Of a stretch of DNA of 64,000 bases, positions 28,342-37,721 are shown piece after piece; position 1 is the first letter of the stretch; each line of letters begins with the position of its first letter. The stretch is from Hondaea fermentalgiana (Eukaryota > Sar > Bigyra > Thraustochytrida > Thraustochytriidae): positions 1 to 64,000 of the forward strand of contig NPFB01000070.1 of assembly GCA_014084085.1 (NCBI GenBank), read 5' to 3'. The notes beneath the pieces are model-generated. The model was given only the letters and a program-made list of their open reading frames with translations, did no database searches and was not told where the DNA came from. The translations under genes were made by a program, and so were the position numbers.

Positions 28342-30138
28342 ATGGGCGTGTTCGAGGTGCAGTCGCTGCGCGCCGCGCTGCTGGGCGAGGAGGAGGGGAA
28401 GATGGAGGCGTCGCAGGACGTGCGCGAGGTCGCCGCGACGCTGAAAAAGGCAGTGGACGACAAGGATGCAGCCGTCCTGACCCTGTGCGCGCGGCTCGGC
28501 GCCCGGGATACCGCGTACCAGAAGCGTGTGCGCGAAAAGGTGCTCCAAGGCGATGTCGAGGCCGCCCTGCAAAAGGCCGAGGCCATGCTGGGCGCCAAGG
28601 ACACCGCCTTTATTGCCGGCGACGAGCCTGGCGCCGACGACGTCGAGCTCCTGACGGGCCTCTATGTCCTGTTTGGCCTGTGCATGCGCCCCGACCAGCG
28701 CGCCGCCATGAAGGCCCTCGACACCTGGTTCACCGCATGCCTCGCGCGTCGGGATATTGGCGGCTCGACCGCCCACGTCCTCGGCAAGGTCCGTGTCGGC
28801 GACCAGATTGACTGCTTTGCCGACTCGGCCGAGGTTCGCGTCGAAGCCGACAAGACGAACCAGATCAACGCCAGCACCAAGAAGAAAAAGTCGCAGCGCC
28901 AGCTCGAAAAGGAGGCCAAGGCCAAGGGCGGTGCCGGCGCAGGCGCGACTGCCGCCGTGCCTGAAGCCAAGGCTTCGAACGAGTTTACGCCTGTCGACCC
29001 CGAGGCCTCCAAAGCCGACCGTATCGCTGCGACCAAGGATGCACTCGCCAAGGTCGGCGCCGATGTGTCCAGTCTCGAGGTAATCGAGCACCCCGTGGCC
29101 CATACCATGGCTGAGCTGCCTGACGAGATCCGCTCCAAGCCGGGTTACCTTTGCAAGAACCTCTTTCTCAAGGCGAAAAAGCCGCGCAAGAACGTTGCCG
29201 ACGATTCGTGCATCTGGCTCGTCTCTGTGCCAGAGCAGGCCGAGGTCAACATGAAGGAGCTCTCGCGGTCTCTTGGATACGCGCAGGACATGCGCCAGGC
29301 CAAGCCCGAAGTTCTCTTTGAGACTCTCTCCATGAAGCCCGGCAGTGTGACCCCGCTCGCGCTCATGAACGACAAGGAATGCAAGGTCAACGTTGTGCTC
29401 GACGCTGCTGCAGTGGCCTCCCCCACCGAAACTCTCTGGTTCCATCCGCTCACCAACGAGGCGACTATGGCAGTTAAGGCCAAGGATCTTCTCGCTTTTA
29501 TCGCTGCCACTGGCCGCAAGCCTGTCCTGCACTCTTTTACCCACAAGGGTGCTGCTGATAATGCTGGTGCTGGTGCTGCCAAGGAATCTACCTCTGCATC
29601 GTCTTCTTCTGACCAGGCCAAACCTCTCGAGCTCTCGCACGACGAGGCACGCGCACGTCTTTGGGCTCGTCTCAAGGAGGCCGGTGTTGAGCCCTTTCGC
29701 GAGGAGAACCCGGATCTAGAGGCCAAGCGCCCTGTGGGCCACTCCACGCACAACCTCTTTGTCAAGGACAAAAAGGCAAAGAAGCAGTACATGGTCTCCA
29801 TGCGGCAGTCTGTTGAAATCAACCTCAAGGCGCTGGCCTCGCTGCTCGGCGCTCGCGAGGTTCGCTTTTCGTCGAGCACCAAAGAGTCATTTTGCCAGGA
29901 AAAGGGATGCATGTCCCTCCTTTCTCTTTACAACAACACGCAGGGCGATGTGATTCCCGCCATTGATGCCAAGCTCTTTGAGGAGAACCCTGTCATTCGC
30001 GTCTGCGTCGGCTGCGATGACCCGCTCAAGCACGATCAGCACAATGTTGCCGATGTGCCCGCTGAACTCATCAAGAAGCTTCTCGCCGAGAGCAACCACT
30101 GCGAGCCCATTTACCTCGATCTCGAGGAGGCCGCCTAA
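28342..30138 (+). CDS. GST-C domain plus two YbaK/ProX-type aminoacyl-tRNA deacylase domains
   Basis: 598 residues from the ATG at 28342 (A at -3, G at +4); the open frame extends to 28243 only through a GTG. Residues about 20-140 resemble the C-terminal helical GST fold used by aminoacyl-tRNA synthetases and elongation factor 1 for complex assembly. A Lys-rich linker follows at about 175-195. Two ProX/YbaK domains come next: about 245-405 (KNLFLK, GSVTPLALMND, HPLTNEATMA) and about 430-598 (HNLFVKDKK, YNNTQGDVIPAID). Known relatives hydrolyse mischarged tRNAs such as Ala-tRNA(Pro). Lys272 matches the conserved catalytic-site Lys in domain 1, but domain 2 has His470 there. It probably works in translational quality control in the cytosol, perhaps attached to a multi-synthetase complex. 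Confidence 0.85.
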   Translation: MGVFEVQSLRAALLGEEEGKMEASQDVREVAATLKKAVDDKDAAVLTLCARLGARDTAYQKRVREKVLQGDVEAALQKAEAMLGAKDTAFIAGDEPGADDVELLTGLYVLFGLCMRPDQRAAMKALDTWFTACLARRDIGGSTAHVLGKVRVGDQIDCFADSAEVRVEADKTNQINASTKKKKSQRQLEKEAKAKGGAGAGATAAVPEAKASNEFTPVDPEASKADRIAATKDALAKVGADVSSLEVIEHPVAHTMAELPDEIRSKPGYLCKNLFLKAKKPRKNVADDSCIWLVSVPEQAEVNMKELSRSLGYAQDMRQAKPEVLFETLSMKPGSVTPLALMNDKECKVNVVLDAAAVASPTETLWFHPLTNEATMAVKAKDLLAFIAATGRKPVLHSFTHKGAADNAGAGAAKESTSASSSSDQAKPLELSHDEARARLWARLKEAGVEPFREENPDLEAKRPVGHSTHNLFVKDKKAKKQYMVSMRQSVEINLKALASLLGAREVRFSSSTKESFCQEKGCMSLLSLYNNTQGDVIPAIDAKLFEENPVIRVCVGCDDPLKHDQHNVADVPAELIKKLLAESNHCEPIYLDLEEAA

Positions 30139-30239
30139 TCATATTCAATGTGTCTCTCCCCATCTCTACGCTAATTCACATTTCTCCATTTTTTTTCTTT
30201 TTTCGTTTTGTGCAGGGCTAGTCCCTCCCTTTCTTCCTC

Positions 30240-31670
30240 TCACTTGCGCGCAGGCGATCCGACGCTTGAGCCAATAAAAAAGTCCATGTTGTGGTAGTCC
30301 TCGAGCATGGGGTTGTATCCCGATCGTGTCTCTGTGTAGGCAAAGTCGGCAAACTCGCGCAAGAACGAGCTTTGTGTCCGCATTTCCGCGTGCGCGTTCG
30401 CTCCGACGACGCTCTTGTACGCCGCCTGCAAGGCGAGAAAATCCGTCTGAAAAAAAATGTCGGCCGTGCCGAGAGGCACGAGATATGTCGAGTGGTCGAC
30501 CGTGTTGCCCTTATCATTCTTGCTAGCCACAAGCGGCGCATTTCGAACGCCAAATACGCTTCCAGGCTCACCGCGCCGGCTGTGCATGGTCCATGTGGAG
30601 ATTTCTGGGGGAGGCAGCATGTTAAAATCCGCGGCGAGAACCTCGTGCTGCGGAAACTTTTGGGCCAGCGTGTCGATCATTTGCAGAGCCCCCGTCGGTA
30701 CAAAAATGCCTCGCGCCGCGCTATCCTCGGGTGCTTGCTCTGACATGAGACGTCCCTTGGCAAGACTCTGACGTGCCCAATTGACAAGCTTCTCACCCAA
30801 AGAGCTTCCCTTTTTCCCTGCTGCCTCCGCGTCCGCGGGCGCAGCAGGTAATTGGTGTGGGCCAAGAAAAGCTTCGGCTGCACGAATGGCCAACGGGTCA
30901 GAAAGAGGGCGCAAGTCTTCACGAAAGATATCTCCATTTTCATTGGCTGGAACAACGTGCGTTTGATGCCATTCGTTGAGGTCCCCAGACTTGAAAATCC
31001 ACCACGGTGTATCTGCGTCTCGAGATGCTGGACTGAGCTTGCGCACAAGCTTGTCGTGCGGCAAATTGTCAAGCACTTCGAGCGCAATCACAGCGCATGG
31101 TCCATCCTCACCATGGCCCTGAAACGAGCAAAAGTCCTCGTTGACGACTTCAAAGCGACCTGGGTGTGCAGCACCAAGAAGAGACTCTTGGCGCTCTGCC
31201 ATGGCGTCACTGATTTCAATGAGCTTGTACTTTGTGCGCGCGTACACGCTCGGGGCACACTCTTTTATATAGTCGAGGACGTGGAGTGCATTTGTCCCGT
31301 TGCCACCGCCAATTTCCACGATTCGCAAATCATTCTTGGCCTTTGCACCTTTGCCTGCAGCCTGTGCTGCCGCACGACCAACGGCGCTCTTCTCCAAGAG
31401 ATATCTTCCGAGCGCTCGCGAGTACCACGGGCGAAAGATTTCTGCAGGTGTGAGCCAGCTTTCGGCACGGGACTTGTACAACTTGTCGAGCTCGTTGATA
31501 TAGCCAAAGTGGCCCTGCAAGGCGCGAAAGTCGACGGGCTCTGGCGGCGAATACACGCAGTCCACCTGACTAAAGTAGCCTTTGCCTTGTTCATACAGCG
31601 ACCTCTTGATAAAGTCGCGGACGAGCACGCCTGGCGCAGCGAGCTTGGGCGCCGCCGAGGTCATGGCCAT
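30240..31670 (-). CDS. SAM-dependent methyltransferase, MidA/NDUFAF7-like (Methyltransf_28)
   Basis: 476 residues from the ATG at 31670. The N-terminus has the family layout (a VRDFIKRSLY...GKGYFSQ stretch). SAM motif I is EIGGGNGTNA at about residue 117, followed by EISDAM and ALEVLDNLPHD, equivalent to the family's post-I and acidic loop motifs. NDUFAF7 methylates an arginine in a complex I subunit in mitochondria, and MidA is its bacterial and protist counterpart. No strong mitochondrial presequence is visible and the motifs diverge from canonical NDUFAF7, so the substrate is uncertain. It is convergent with the tRNA-editing gene, with 101 bp between stops. Confidence 0.7.
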   Translation of the reverse strand: MAMTSAAPKLAAPGVLVRDFIKRSLYEQGKGYFSQVDCVYSPPEPVDFRALQGHFGYINELDKLYKSRAESWLTPAEIFRPWYSRALGRYLLEKSAVGRAAAQAAGKGAKAKNDLRIVEIGGGNGTNALHVLDYIKECAPSVYARTKYKLIEISDAMAERQESLLGAAHPGRFEVVNEDFCSFQGHGEDGPCAVIALEVLDNLPHDKLVRKLSPASRDADTPWWIFKSGDLNEWHQTHVVPANENGDIFREDLRPLSDPLAIRAAEAFLGPHQLPAAPADAEAAGKKGSSLGEKLVNWARQSLAKGRLMSEQAPEDSAARGIFVPTGALQMIDTLAQKFPQHEVLAADFNMLPPPEISTWTMHSRRGEPGSVFGVRNAPLVASKNDKGNTVDHSTYLVPLGTADIFFQTDFLALQAAYKSVVGANAHAEMRTQSSFLREFADFAYTETRSGYNPMLEDYHNMDFFIGSSVGSPARK

Positions 31671-32124
31671 GGTTTCGCGTGGACGTGACAGAAACCGCGC
31701 TGTCCCGCTTGTCCAGTCTGTCTAGAAGAGGGTCTACCTCGGCAGGCGTTGCCGACGACCAGCTGCACCAGCGGGCAACCCGTCTTCCCACGCGTCTCTG
31801 GCGACGCGCGCAACGTGCTACGATCACCTAAGTGATAGATGATGGATGCTCTTTGCCACCACCATTTTTCACTGTCAGTCAGGCCGAGACTCATCTATCT
31901 CCCCGTCACTGTCAGCCAATCTGATGTTCAGGGGCAGGCCCTGACCGACATCCTGAAAAGGTGCGCAAGGCAGTGAGCGGCCGCAACTTTACTGTTGGTG
32001 TGGTTCGAGACATCGTAAAAAGAAGGCACAAGCAAAAGATGAGGAAAAGATTATGGATGGCTGTGGATAAAAACAAACAGAACGTGTACACACATCTTCA
32101 GAATCATCACCCATGGTCAATTCA
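31671..32124. promoter_or_regulatory. Spacer upstream of the methyltransferase gene
   Basis: 454 bp holding the presumed methyltransferase promoter and the 3' flank of the kinase gene. No further signal was recognised. Confidence 0.4.
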
Positions 32125-33739
32125 TCATCTGAGGTAACGCTCATCGATAATTCCGCGCTCAACATCGGCATAGGCAAAGTTTTCCTCGGGAAGCGAGGAG
32201 ATCGAGTCCATGGGCTGCAAAAATGCTTGCACAAGCACCGGCTCCGCGAAAATACCCGCCTGGAACTCCTCAAAGCTGATGAGCTCGTCTCCGTTGACGT
32301 CGACGCGCTGAAAGATGCGCTCCAAGGTCTCAGAGGCGGTTTCGGGCGCAGCGCCAAGCAACGTCGAAAGGACCTTGCCGACATTCTGCTTGGAAATGTG
32401 GCCCGACCCATCTTCGTCGTAAATGTTAAAGCATAGTTCGAGGGCCTCCCGTTCGGACTTGCGCAGCACAGCGAGATTAACCAGAAAGGTGCGATAGTCA
32501 ATCGCGCCAGCGCCATTGATGTCAAAGAGATCAAACATACGGTCAAAGGGCACGTCCTCGAAGCCAAGGCGGCGCATCGCCGAGTGAAACGAGGCGCGGT
32601 CGAGCTGCTCCTCGAAAGCATGCAGCTGGAAGGAGGCACGGATCCGCTGGAGTTCCTCGAGATTGAAGCAATTTGCTTCCGAAGAGTCCACAAGGGTCTG
32701 CAGGCGGCGGCGCATGCCGAGCTGAGCGCCCCAAATGACGGCCATGGCCGCTGCGCGGAAACGCTGTTTGGCGCGGAGTTTCTTCATCTGGTCCAGCGTT
32801 GAGTCGAGCTCGGCGCTCGGCGCGTTCTTCATCCAGCGGTGCGCAAGTACTTCCTCGCAGGTGAGCCGCTTCGTGGGGTCCGTCACGAGCATACGGCTGA
32901 CGAGATCCTTGGCATCCTTGGAGATGTTGCCCCACTGCTCGGCGTGAAACTCGTATTGGCCGCGGCGAATCTGCTTGAAAAGCTCGCGCACGTTCTCGTG
33001 ATAAAAGGGCGGGTAACCGACCAAGAGAATGTACAGGATGACGCCCATGGACCAAATGTCGCACGGCTCGCCGTAAAAGGGCCCTCGCGGCTGGATCGAG
33101 ACCACCTCGGGCGCAACGTAGTTCGGGGTCCCCACGACCGTCTTGTGAACATCGGGCCACTCGGTGACCATGGCGAGACCAAAGTCTGTAATTTTAACCT
33201 CGGCGTCCTCCGCGTCGCTGCTAAAGACCAGGTTCTCGGGTTTGAGATCGCGGTGCAGGATCCCAGCCTTGTGGAGCGTTTGCACCGCGCGCATAATTTT
33301 GATCATGAGATGCGCGGCGTCTTGCTCCGTGTACCGCTGGCGTGCCACGATCCGGTCAAAGAGCTCCTTCCCCTCGAGCACCTCCATGACGATGGCCAGT
33401 CGGTTTTCTTCTCGAACAACGTCCTTGATGACGATAAGGTTGGTCGTGTCGCAGCGCTCGCGGATGCGCTGCATGATTTTGATCTCATTCTCAAGAATTC
33501 GCTCCTGGCGCTGTTGCTCTGAGACGGAGAGCGAGGAGAACTGGATCACTTTGATGGCCACCGTCTCCCCAGACGCGAGGTGCTTGCCGCGGTACACCAC
33601 GGAGAAGGCGCCCTTGCCGAGTTCGTCCTTGACCTCGTACAGGTCCTTGATCTTGCGGATTTTTTTCGAGTTCGCGAGCGCCAGCCTGCCGTCGAGGACC
33701 TCCGCGCCGCGACGGGCCGTGCTGGCGCCGACGCCCGCC
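32125..33739 (-). CDS. Calcium-dependent protein kinase (CDPK-like), 5' end in assembly gap
   Basis: The frame is open from the gap edge (33739) to the stop at 32125, 537 codons. The GTG at 33600 is inside the glycine loop, not a start, because upstream codons read KDELGKGAFSVVYRG. Kinase motifs present are VAIKV, HRDLKPEN, DFG (ITDFGLA) and GTPNYVAPE. A linker is followed by at least three EF-hand loops (DINGAGAIDYRTF, DEDGSGHISKQNV, DVNGDELISFEEF). This kinase plus calmodulin-like layout is typical of plant and protist CDPKs, which phosphorylate Ser/Thr in response to Ca2+. Across the gap, an ATG at 33881 (minus) reads MRVDTDSHFALINE into the N run and may be the true N-terminus. Confidence 0.9.
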
Positions 33740-33839
33740 NNNNNNNNNNNNNNNNNNNNNNNNNNNNNNNNNNNNNNNNNNNNNNNNNNNNNNNNNNNNN
33801 NNNNNNNNNNNNNNNNNNNNNNNNNNNNNNNNNNNNNNN
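33740..33839. other. Assembly gap (100 N)
   Basis: One hundred N of nominal length interrupting the 5' end of the kinase gene. Flanking sequence is GC-rich on the kinase side. Confidence 0.95.
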
Positions 33840-34280
33840 TTCATTGATGAGCGCGAAATGGCTGTCAGTGTCCACCCTCATGTCGCCGTCGATGAACCAA
33901 ATCTATCAGACCAGACCAATCTACCGCGCCCTTATCCTGGCCCGCCCGCAGACCGCGTGCCCAGACACGCCCGACCGCGACGCGACGCGATGCGGGACTG
34001 GGCCGCTCTCCGACGGAGCGGCGCCGTGCACACGGGCACGGCCTCGCCGCGGCCATCAATCACCGTGGCCGCGACATGCAGTGACCATGGCCATCTCGCG
34101 AGGACCTCGCTGAGGCACAAGCGCACGCCGCGGCTCCAGCACGCGAGGCGCGCGTGAGGCGCACGCACTGCACTGCAATGCAATGCACTGCGCAGCAGCA
34201 GCAGCCGCGCGCAGCACGACGCTGGCGACGGGAGGAGAAGAGAGCAGCGCAATTTCGCGCCGTTGGCGGCGACGAAGACG

Positions 34281-34345
34281 TGGATGCGGAGGCGGATGCG
34301 GATGCGGATGTGGATGTGGATGTGGATGACGATGAGGATGTCATG
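34281..34345. repeat. GGATGC/GGATGT hexanucleotide tract
   Basis: About ten imperfect GGATGY and GATGAY units, coding Asp/Ala/Val-rich stretches only because of the hexamer period. Confidence 0.8.
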
Positions 34346-34492
34346 GCATGGGCTGCTGCTGCTGCATGCTCTGCGCTGCGTGGCGCTCTTATGAGGCTCG
34401 AGGCTGGATGTGGAGTGGCGAGCGAGGCCTCCGGCCAGCGCGCAGGTGTGGTGGACGACGTACGCACGTGCGCAAGGTTGTTCTTGCGACAT

Positions 34493-34517
34493 TGATCGAT
34501 TGATCGATCGATCGATC
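34493..34517. repeat. GATC tetranucleotide microsatellite
   Basis: ATTGATCGATTGATCGATCG-like run of about six palindromic GATC/TCGA units. Confidence 0.8.
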
Positions 34518-34979
34518 TCGCGAGGGGGCCAGTGACTCATATGACGCACATAAAGAGGAGGCAATGAGCGAGCCACAGCCGCAACCAGCAGCAGCGGAAG
34601 GAAAAGCAATCTCGGGCTGCGTTTGTCGGGACAACTGGCTAGCTTCGCTGGCTAGCTTGGCTGACTAGCTAGAAGGGTGATGAGGATGCATGCATGTGGC
34701 AGTTAGTAGGTGAAAACAAGCCTTTGAGTCGGGGATAAGCTCGCGCTGCACTGCACTGCAGTACACTGGACTGGCAGAGGAAGTTCGAGTCACAGCCACC
34801 TTTCCATGACAAACACATGTAGTGAATGGGTGGCAAGCAGAGCAGAGATCGCGAGCTGTTTGGCCCCGACTGTAAGGAAAGAGAAAAGAGTAACAACTTG
34901 ATATAAAGTTAAATGCTATCTGCATCGGAAGCAAAAGAGACTTTTCGTCTCAACATCTCTCAATCTGTCGAGAGTACTT

Positions 34980-36098
34980 CTAGTGCGAGATTCGCGAATC
35001 AGCAGTCTTGGGCCACTCGGGAGAAGGCATGGACGTGAACTTGGCGGCAAACTTTTCGGTCGTTCTAAAGCCCTCCACGCCATAGAAAATGCAACCAATA
35101 GCGTGCTGCTCGATCGAGTCGCGCACATCGTGAAAACTAAGACCAAGTTCCTCGCGAACCTTGGCGTTATTGACGCGCGCCGCAGGCTTGCCAATTTGTG
35201 GAAGAATCTCTCTCACGGCGCCGTCAAAGTGGCTGATTATCCAGAGCAGCGCGTAGGGAAGCTTGCGCGTTGGCGGCTTGTAGCCATACTCGTTAAGAGC
35301 CGCTGCAATAATCTTGGAGATATCGAGGAAATTCATGGGCTCATTCACCAGAGCGTAACGCTGACCTGCAGCGCCAGCTTCCGACATGGCAAGGACGTGC
35401 GCGCGCGCAACATCTCGTACATCAACAAGAGAGGTTGCCATGTTTGGCACTCCGGGCATTTCGCGCATGGTCAAACGGCGAATCAGCTCGTGGCTTGAGG
35501 CCCAAGCCGCAGAGAGAGGCGGACCCACAACGAGGGTTGGGCAGATGGTGGAAAGCTCGAAGCAGCCCGGATTATCCTCAACAAACTTCCACGCCGCGCG
35601 CTCTGCCATGGTTTTCGATTTTGCATATGGCTGAACAGCATCCTCATCGGTCCAGAGCGACTCGGGCTTGTCCTCTAGCTCCTCATTCGAATGTCCACCG
35701 GCAACGGCGGCCATCGAGCTTGTGACAACCACGCGCTTCACCGTGCCCGCCTGCTTGGCAGCCCGCAGAACGTTGAGCGTGCCTTCACGAGCAGGCTTGT
35801 AAAGCTTTTCTTCGGCTTCTGCCGGCTTGCACGCCAGTAGAAACGGGCTTGCCACGTGCGCCACATAGTCGCAGCCCTCGCAGGCCGGGACCCAGCTCTC
35901 CGCGTTGCCCAGGTCTGCCTCCACGAGCTCCAGCGCAGCGCCCTCTGCAATCCATTCCTGAAGATGCGAGGCTTTGCTCAGGTTGCGCACCGTCCCGCGC
36001 ACCCGGTAGCCTTCGAGCAAAAACGCCTGCACCACGTGGCTCCCAATGTACCCCGTCGCGCCCGACACGAGCACCAGGCCCTTGTTCCCGGCGCTCAT
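34980..36098 (-). CDS. NAD(P)-dependent reductase, dihydroflavonol-4-reductase/cinnamoyl-CoA-reductase-like SDR
   Basis: 372 residues from the ATG at 36098; the longer frame to 36209 begins with GTG. It is an extended short-chain dehydrogenase. The cofactor motif is GATGYIG near residues 13-19, with a basic RGTVRN stretch after it that suits NADP. VAHVASPF is the equivalent of the family's alcohol-backbone motif. The catalytic YAKSK is near residue 156, followed by a STICPTLVVGPP segment typical of the DFR/CCR/3-beta-HSD group. It likely reduces a ketone or aldehyde substrate that cannot be named from sequence. There are no membrane segments. Flavonoid synthesis should not be inferred from the family name in a protist. 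Confidence 0.8.
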   Translation of the reverse strand: MSAGNKGLVLVSGATGYIGSHVVQAFLLEGYRVRGTVRNLSKASHLQEWIAEGAALELVEADLGNAESWVPACEGCDYVAHVASPFLLACKPAEAEEKLYKPAREGTLNVLRAAKQAGTVKRVVVTSSMAAVAGGHSNEELEDKPESLWTDEDAVQPYAKSKTMAERAAWKFVEDNPGCFELSTICPTLVVGPPLSAAWASSHELIRRLTMREMPGVPNMATSLVDVRDVARAHVLAMSEAGAAGQRYALVNEPMNFLDISKIIAAALNEYGYKPPTRKLPYALLWIISHFDGAVREILPQIGKPAARVNNAKVREELGLSFHDVRDSIEQHAIGCIFYGVEGFRTTEKFAAKFTSMPSPEWPKTADSRISH

Positions 36099-36584
36099 CC
36101 TGCGCAGCTTCGCTGTCTTGCCTGTCTTCGTGATCTCCCGTGTTACGAGTTTGCTTGCTCGTACGTACGTACTACCGCGCCACTTGTTGCAAGTGGATTC
36201 TTTGTTCACCGGTACTATTTACCAGCGGACCACACACACACACACGGGGCGTCGATATATGGCAAGAACAACATCCAAGCTCGAGGCGGGCGGGCGGGCC
36301 GGACGAACGAACGAGAAAGATGAACTTCGGGGCGAACTTCGGGGCGAACTTCGCGCAGATGCGATGACTATGTTTTAGCAAAGAAGGGTCGTGGCCGAGC
36401 AGGATCGATGACTATTTTACAAGATACAAGGGTCGTGGCCATCTGCGAAGATGACTGAACCTCGCTGGCACATATGGGGGTCATTCAAACGTGAGTCGCA
36501 CCTACGGGGAGTTCTTAGGAAAGACACGCATCTCTGCTGGGGTTGAGGGCTCGAAGCCATGTGAAGACACCAACTCGTAAATTA
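36099..36584. other. Spacer holding simple repeats and an acyl-CoA synthetase relic
   Basis: 486 bp without an intact gene. It contains a CA run (36231-36245), three copies of a 12-bp CTTCGGGGCGAA unit (about 36324-36352), two copies of AGGGTCGTGGCC (near 36385 and 36429), and the gene relic listed separately. Confidence 0.5.
36451..36540 (+). pseudogene. Short relic of a long-chain acyl-CoA synthetase gene
   Basis: This stretch matches the coding sequence of the acyl-CoA synthetase gene at about 46089-46170. Shared are TGGCACATATGGG, then an exact 27-bp block (CGTGAGTCGCAC...GAGTTCTT), then a diverged continuation. A 5-bp length difference before the exact block would shift the frame. It corresponds to codons around GTYGPYVSRTYGEF. 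It is too short to function and is best read as the remnant of a duplicated or transposed paralogue. Confidence 0.75.
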
Positions 36585-37721
36585 TTAATCATGATTTCTG
36601 CGAAGAAGCAGATCTTTGAGAGGTATTGCTACTCGGCCTGACGACTCTCCACGCACTGAAGCGTCTGTTGTGCCGGCCAGTGCAGAGTCGCCGAGCGTAT
36701 TGTAGTTGGTCGAGACCACCTCGCTTACAAACGTTTGCATTGCGTGATGCTTTTTATGGTGAACGCGAGACCGGTTTGCCACAACAGCGCGTCCTGCGAT
36801 GCGTGTGGCGCCCTCGAAAACGGCGGCTCCCATGTTGGCTGTCGTGACCTGAATAACGACAAGGGGGCTGGCCCATGGCCAGATGCAAAGAACAAGCGCA
36901 AAGATGCTGTTCAGGCAGATGAACCCGAAAAGAGCTCGAGCACCAAGACGCGTGTTGGCGATGATTCGCGATAACTTTGTGCGAATGCTGTCCTCGTTTG
37001 GATTCAACCGATTGCTCGTCTCTGTGACCACATCGACGAAGCCATGAGAAAGAAGAACGACCAGCAAACCCGCAATACACATGGTACTTGCCGTTGAAGC
37101 CGCATAGAGAAGGAACCAGATCTGAGACCGATTGGCAAATAAACCCCAGGGCGCGAGCACGTGAATGAACAGGAGTCCCAGAGGCACGTGAACGCGTCCG
37201 CAAAAGCGACCAATCTCAAGAACACGGCTTCTAGAGCTGATCCGAACTCCAAGAAGAATGGAAATGTTCTGCAAAAAGAACCTTGCCACGTAAATGAGGT
37301 ACGGCCAGATGAAGAATCCACTTAGCGAGAAGAAAAGCGTCTTGAAAAAATGGTCGCCAATCTTTTCGCTATGCCATACTAAAAAGGCTATTGAGTTGAC
37401 GAAAATGTTCACACTCACCATGAGACCAAGCTCATGATAGCGAAGCGTGCGCTTAAAAGGGTTTCTACACCTTTTCTGATAGATGGCACAAAGTCTACGG
37501 GTCTTCACAAGCTCCACAACGCGCAGCATAAGATTGAGAGCCGAGATGATCAGCGTTGTAACAAGAATGGCGTAGTGTAGTCTTTGAGGAACCACGCAGT
37601 CGCTCTTGGACTGCAGCCAAAAGTCGCCCGACGAGAGGTAGTGCGACGAGCAGACACAAGCGTGCTCCACGCACTCCCCGCCATAGCTGCAAGCTGGAAA
37701 AGGCCAGTGCGCATCACACAT
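36585..37721 (-). CDS. EGF-like, multi-membrane-segment protein of unknown function
   Basis: 378 residues from the ATG at 37721, the first ATG after an in-frame stop. The N-terminus is a compact Cys-rich EGF-like segment (CSYGGECVEHACVC). Six or seven hydrophobic segments follow at about 48-72, 93-116, 124-149, 172-190, 197-228 and 256-285, then a basic, Ser-rich tail. An EGF-like module should be outside the cell, yet no signal peptide precedes it, so either the first membrane segment orients the protein or a 5' exon is missing. I do not recognise the family; a 7TM-like receptor is possible but unproven. It is divergent from the coiled-coil/PH/J gene, with 1.4 kb between. Confidence 0.7.
   Translation of the reverse strand: MCDAHWPFPACSYGGECVEHACVCSSHYLSSGDFWLQSKSDCVVPQRLHYAILVTTLIISALNLMLRVVELVKTRRLCAIYQKRCRNPFKRTLRYHELGLMVSVNIFVNSIAFLVWHSEKIGDHFFKTLFFSLSGFFIWPYLIYVARFFLQNISILLGVRISSRSRVLEIGRFCGRVHVPLGLLFIHVLAPWGLFANRSQIWFLLYAASTASTMCIAGLLVVLLSHGFVDVVTETSNRLNPNEDSIRTKLSRIIANTRLGARALFGFICLNSIFALVLCIWPWASPLVVIQVTTANMGAAVFEGATRIAGRAVVANRSRVHHKKHHAMQTFVSEVVSTNYNTLGDSALAGTTDASVRGESSGRVAIPLKDLLLRRNHD

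Larger units (their letters stand above)
33882..34979. other. 1.1-kb gene-free spacer with microsatellites
   Basis: No gene is supported. It contains a GGATGC/GGATGT hexanucleotide tract (about 34281-34345), a GATC tract (34493-34517) and a CTAGCTGG-like stretch (34637-34672). The left end should carry the kinase promoter. Confidence 0.45.

Noticed and set aside
28054..29640. 528-codon open frame on the minus strand
   Set aside because: It is antisense to the GST-C/YbaK gene; high GC and codon bias leave the complementary frame open. The plus-strand frame has two recognisable domains and this one has none.
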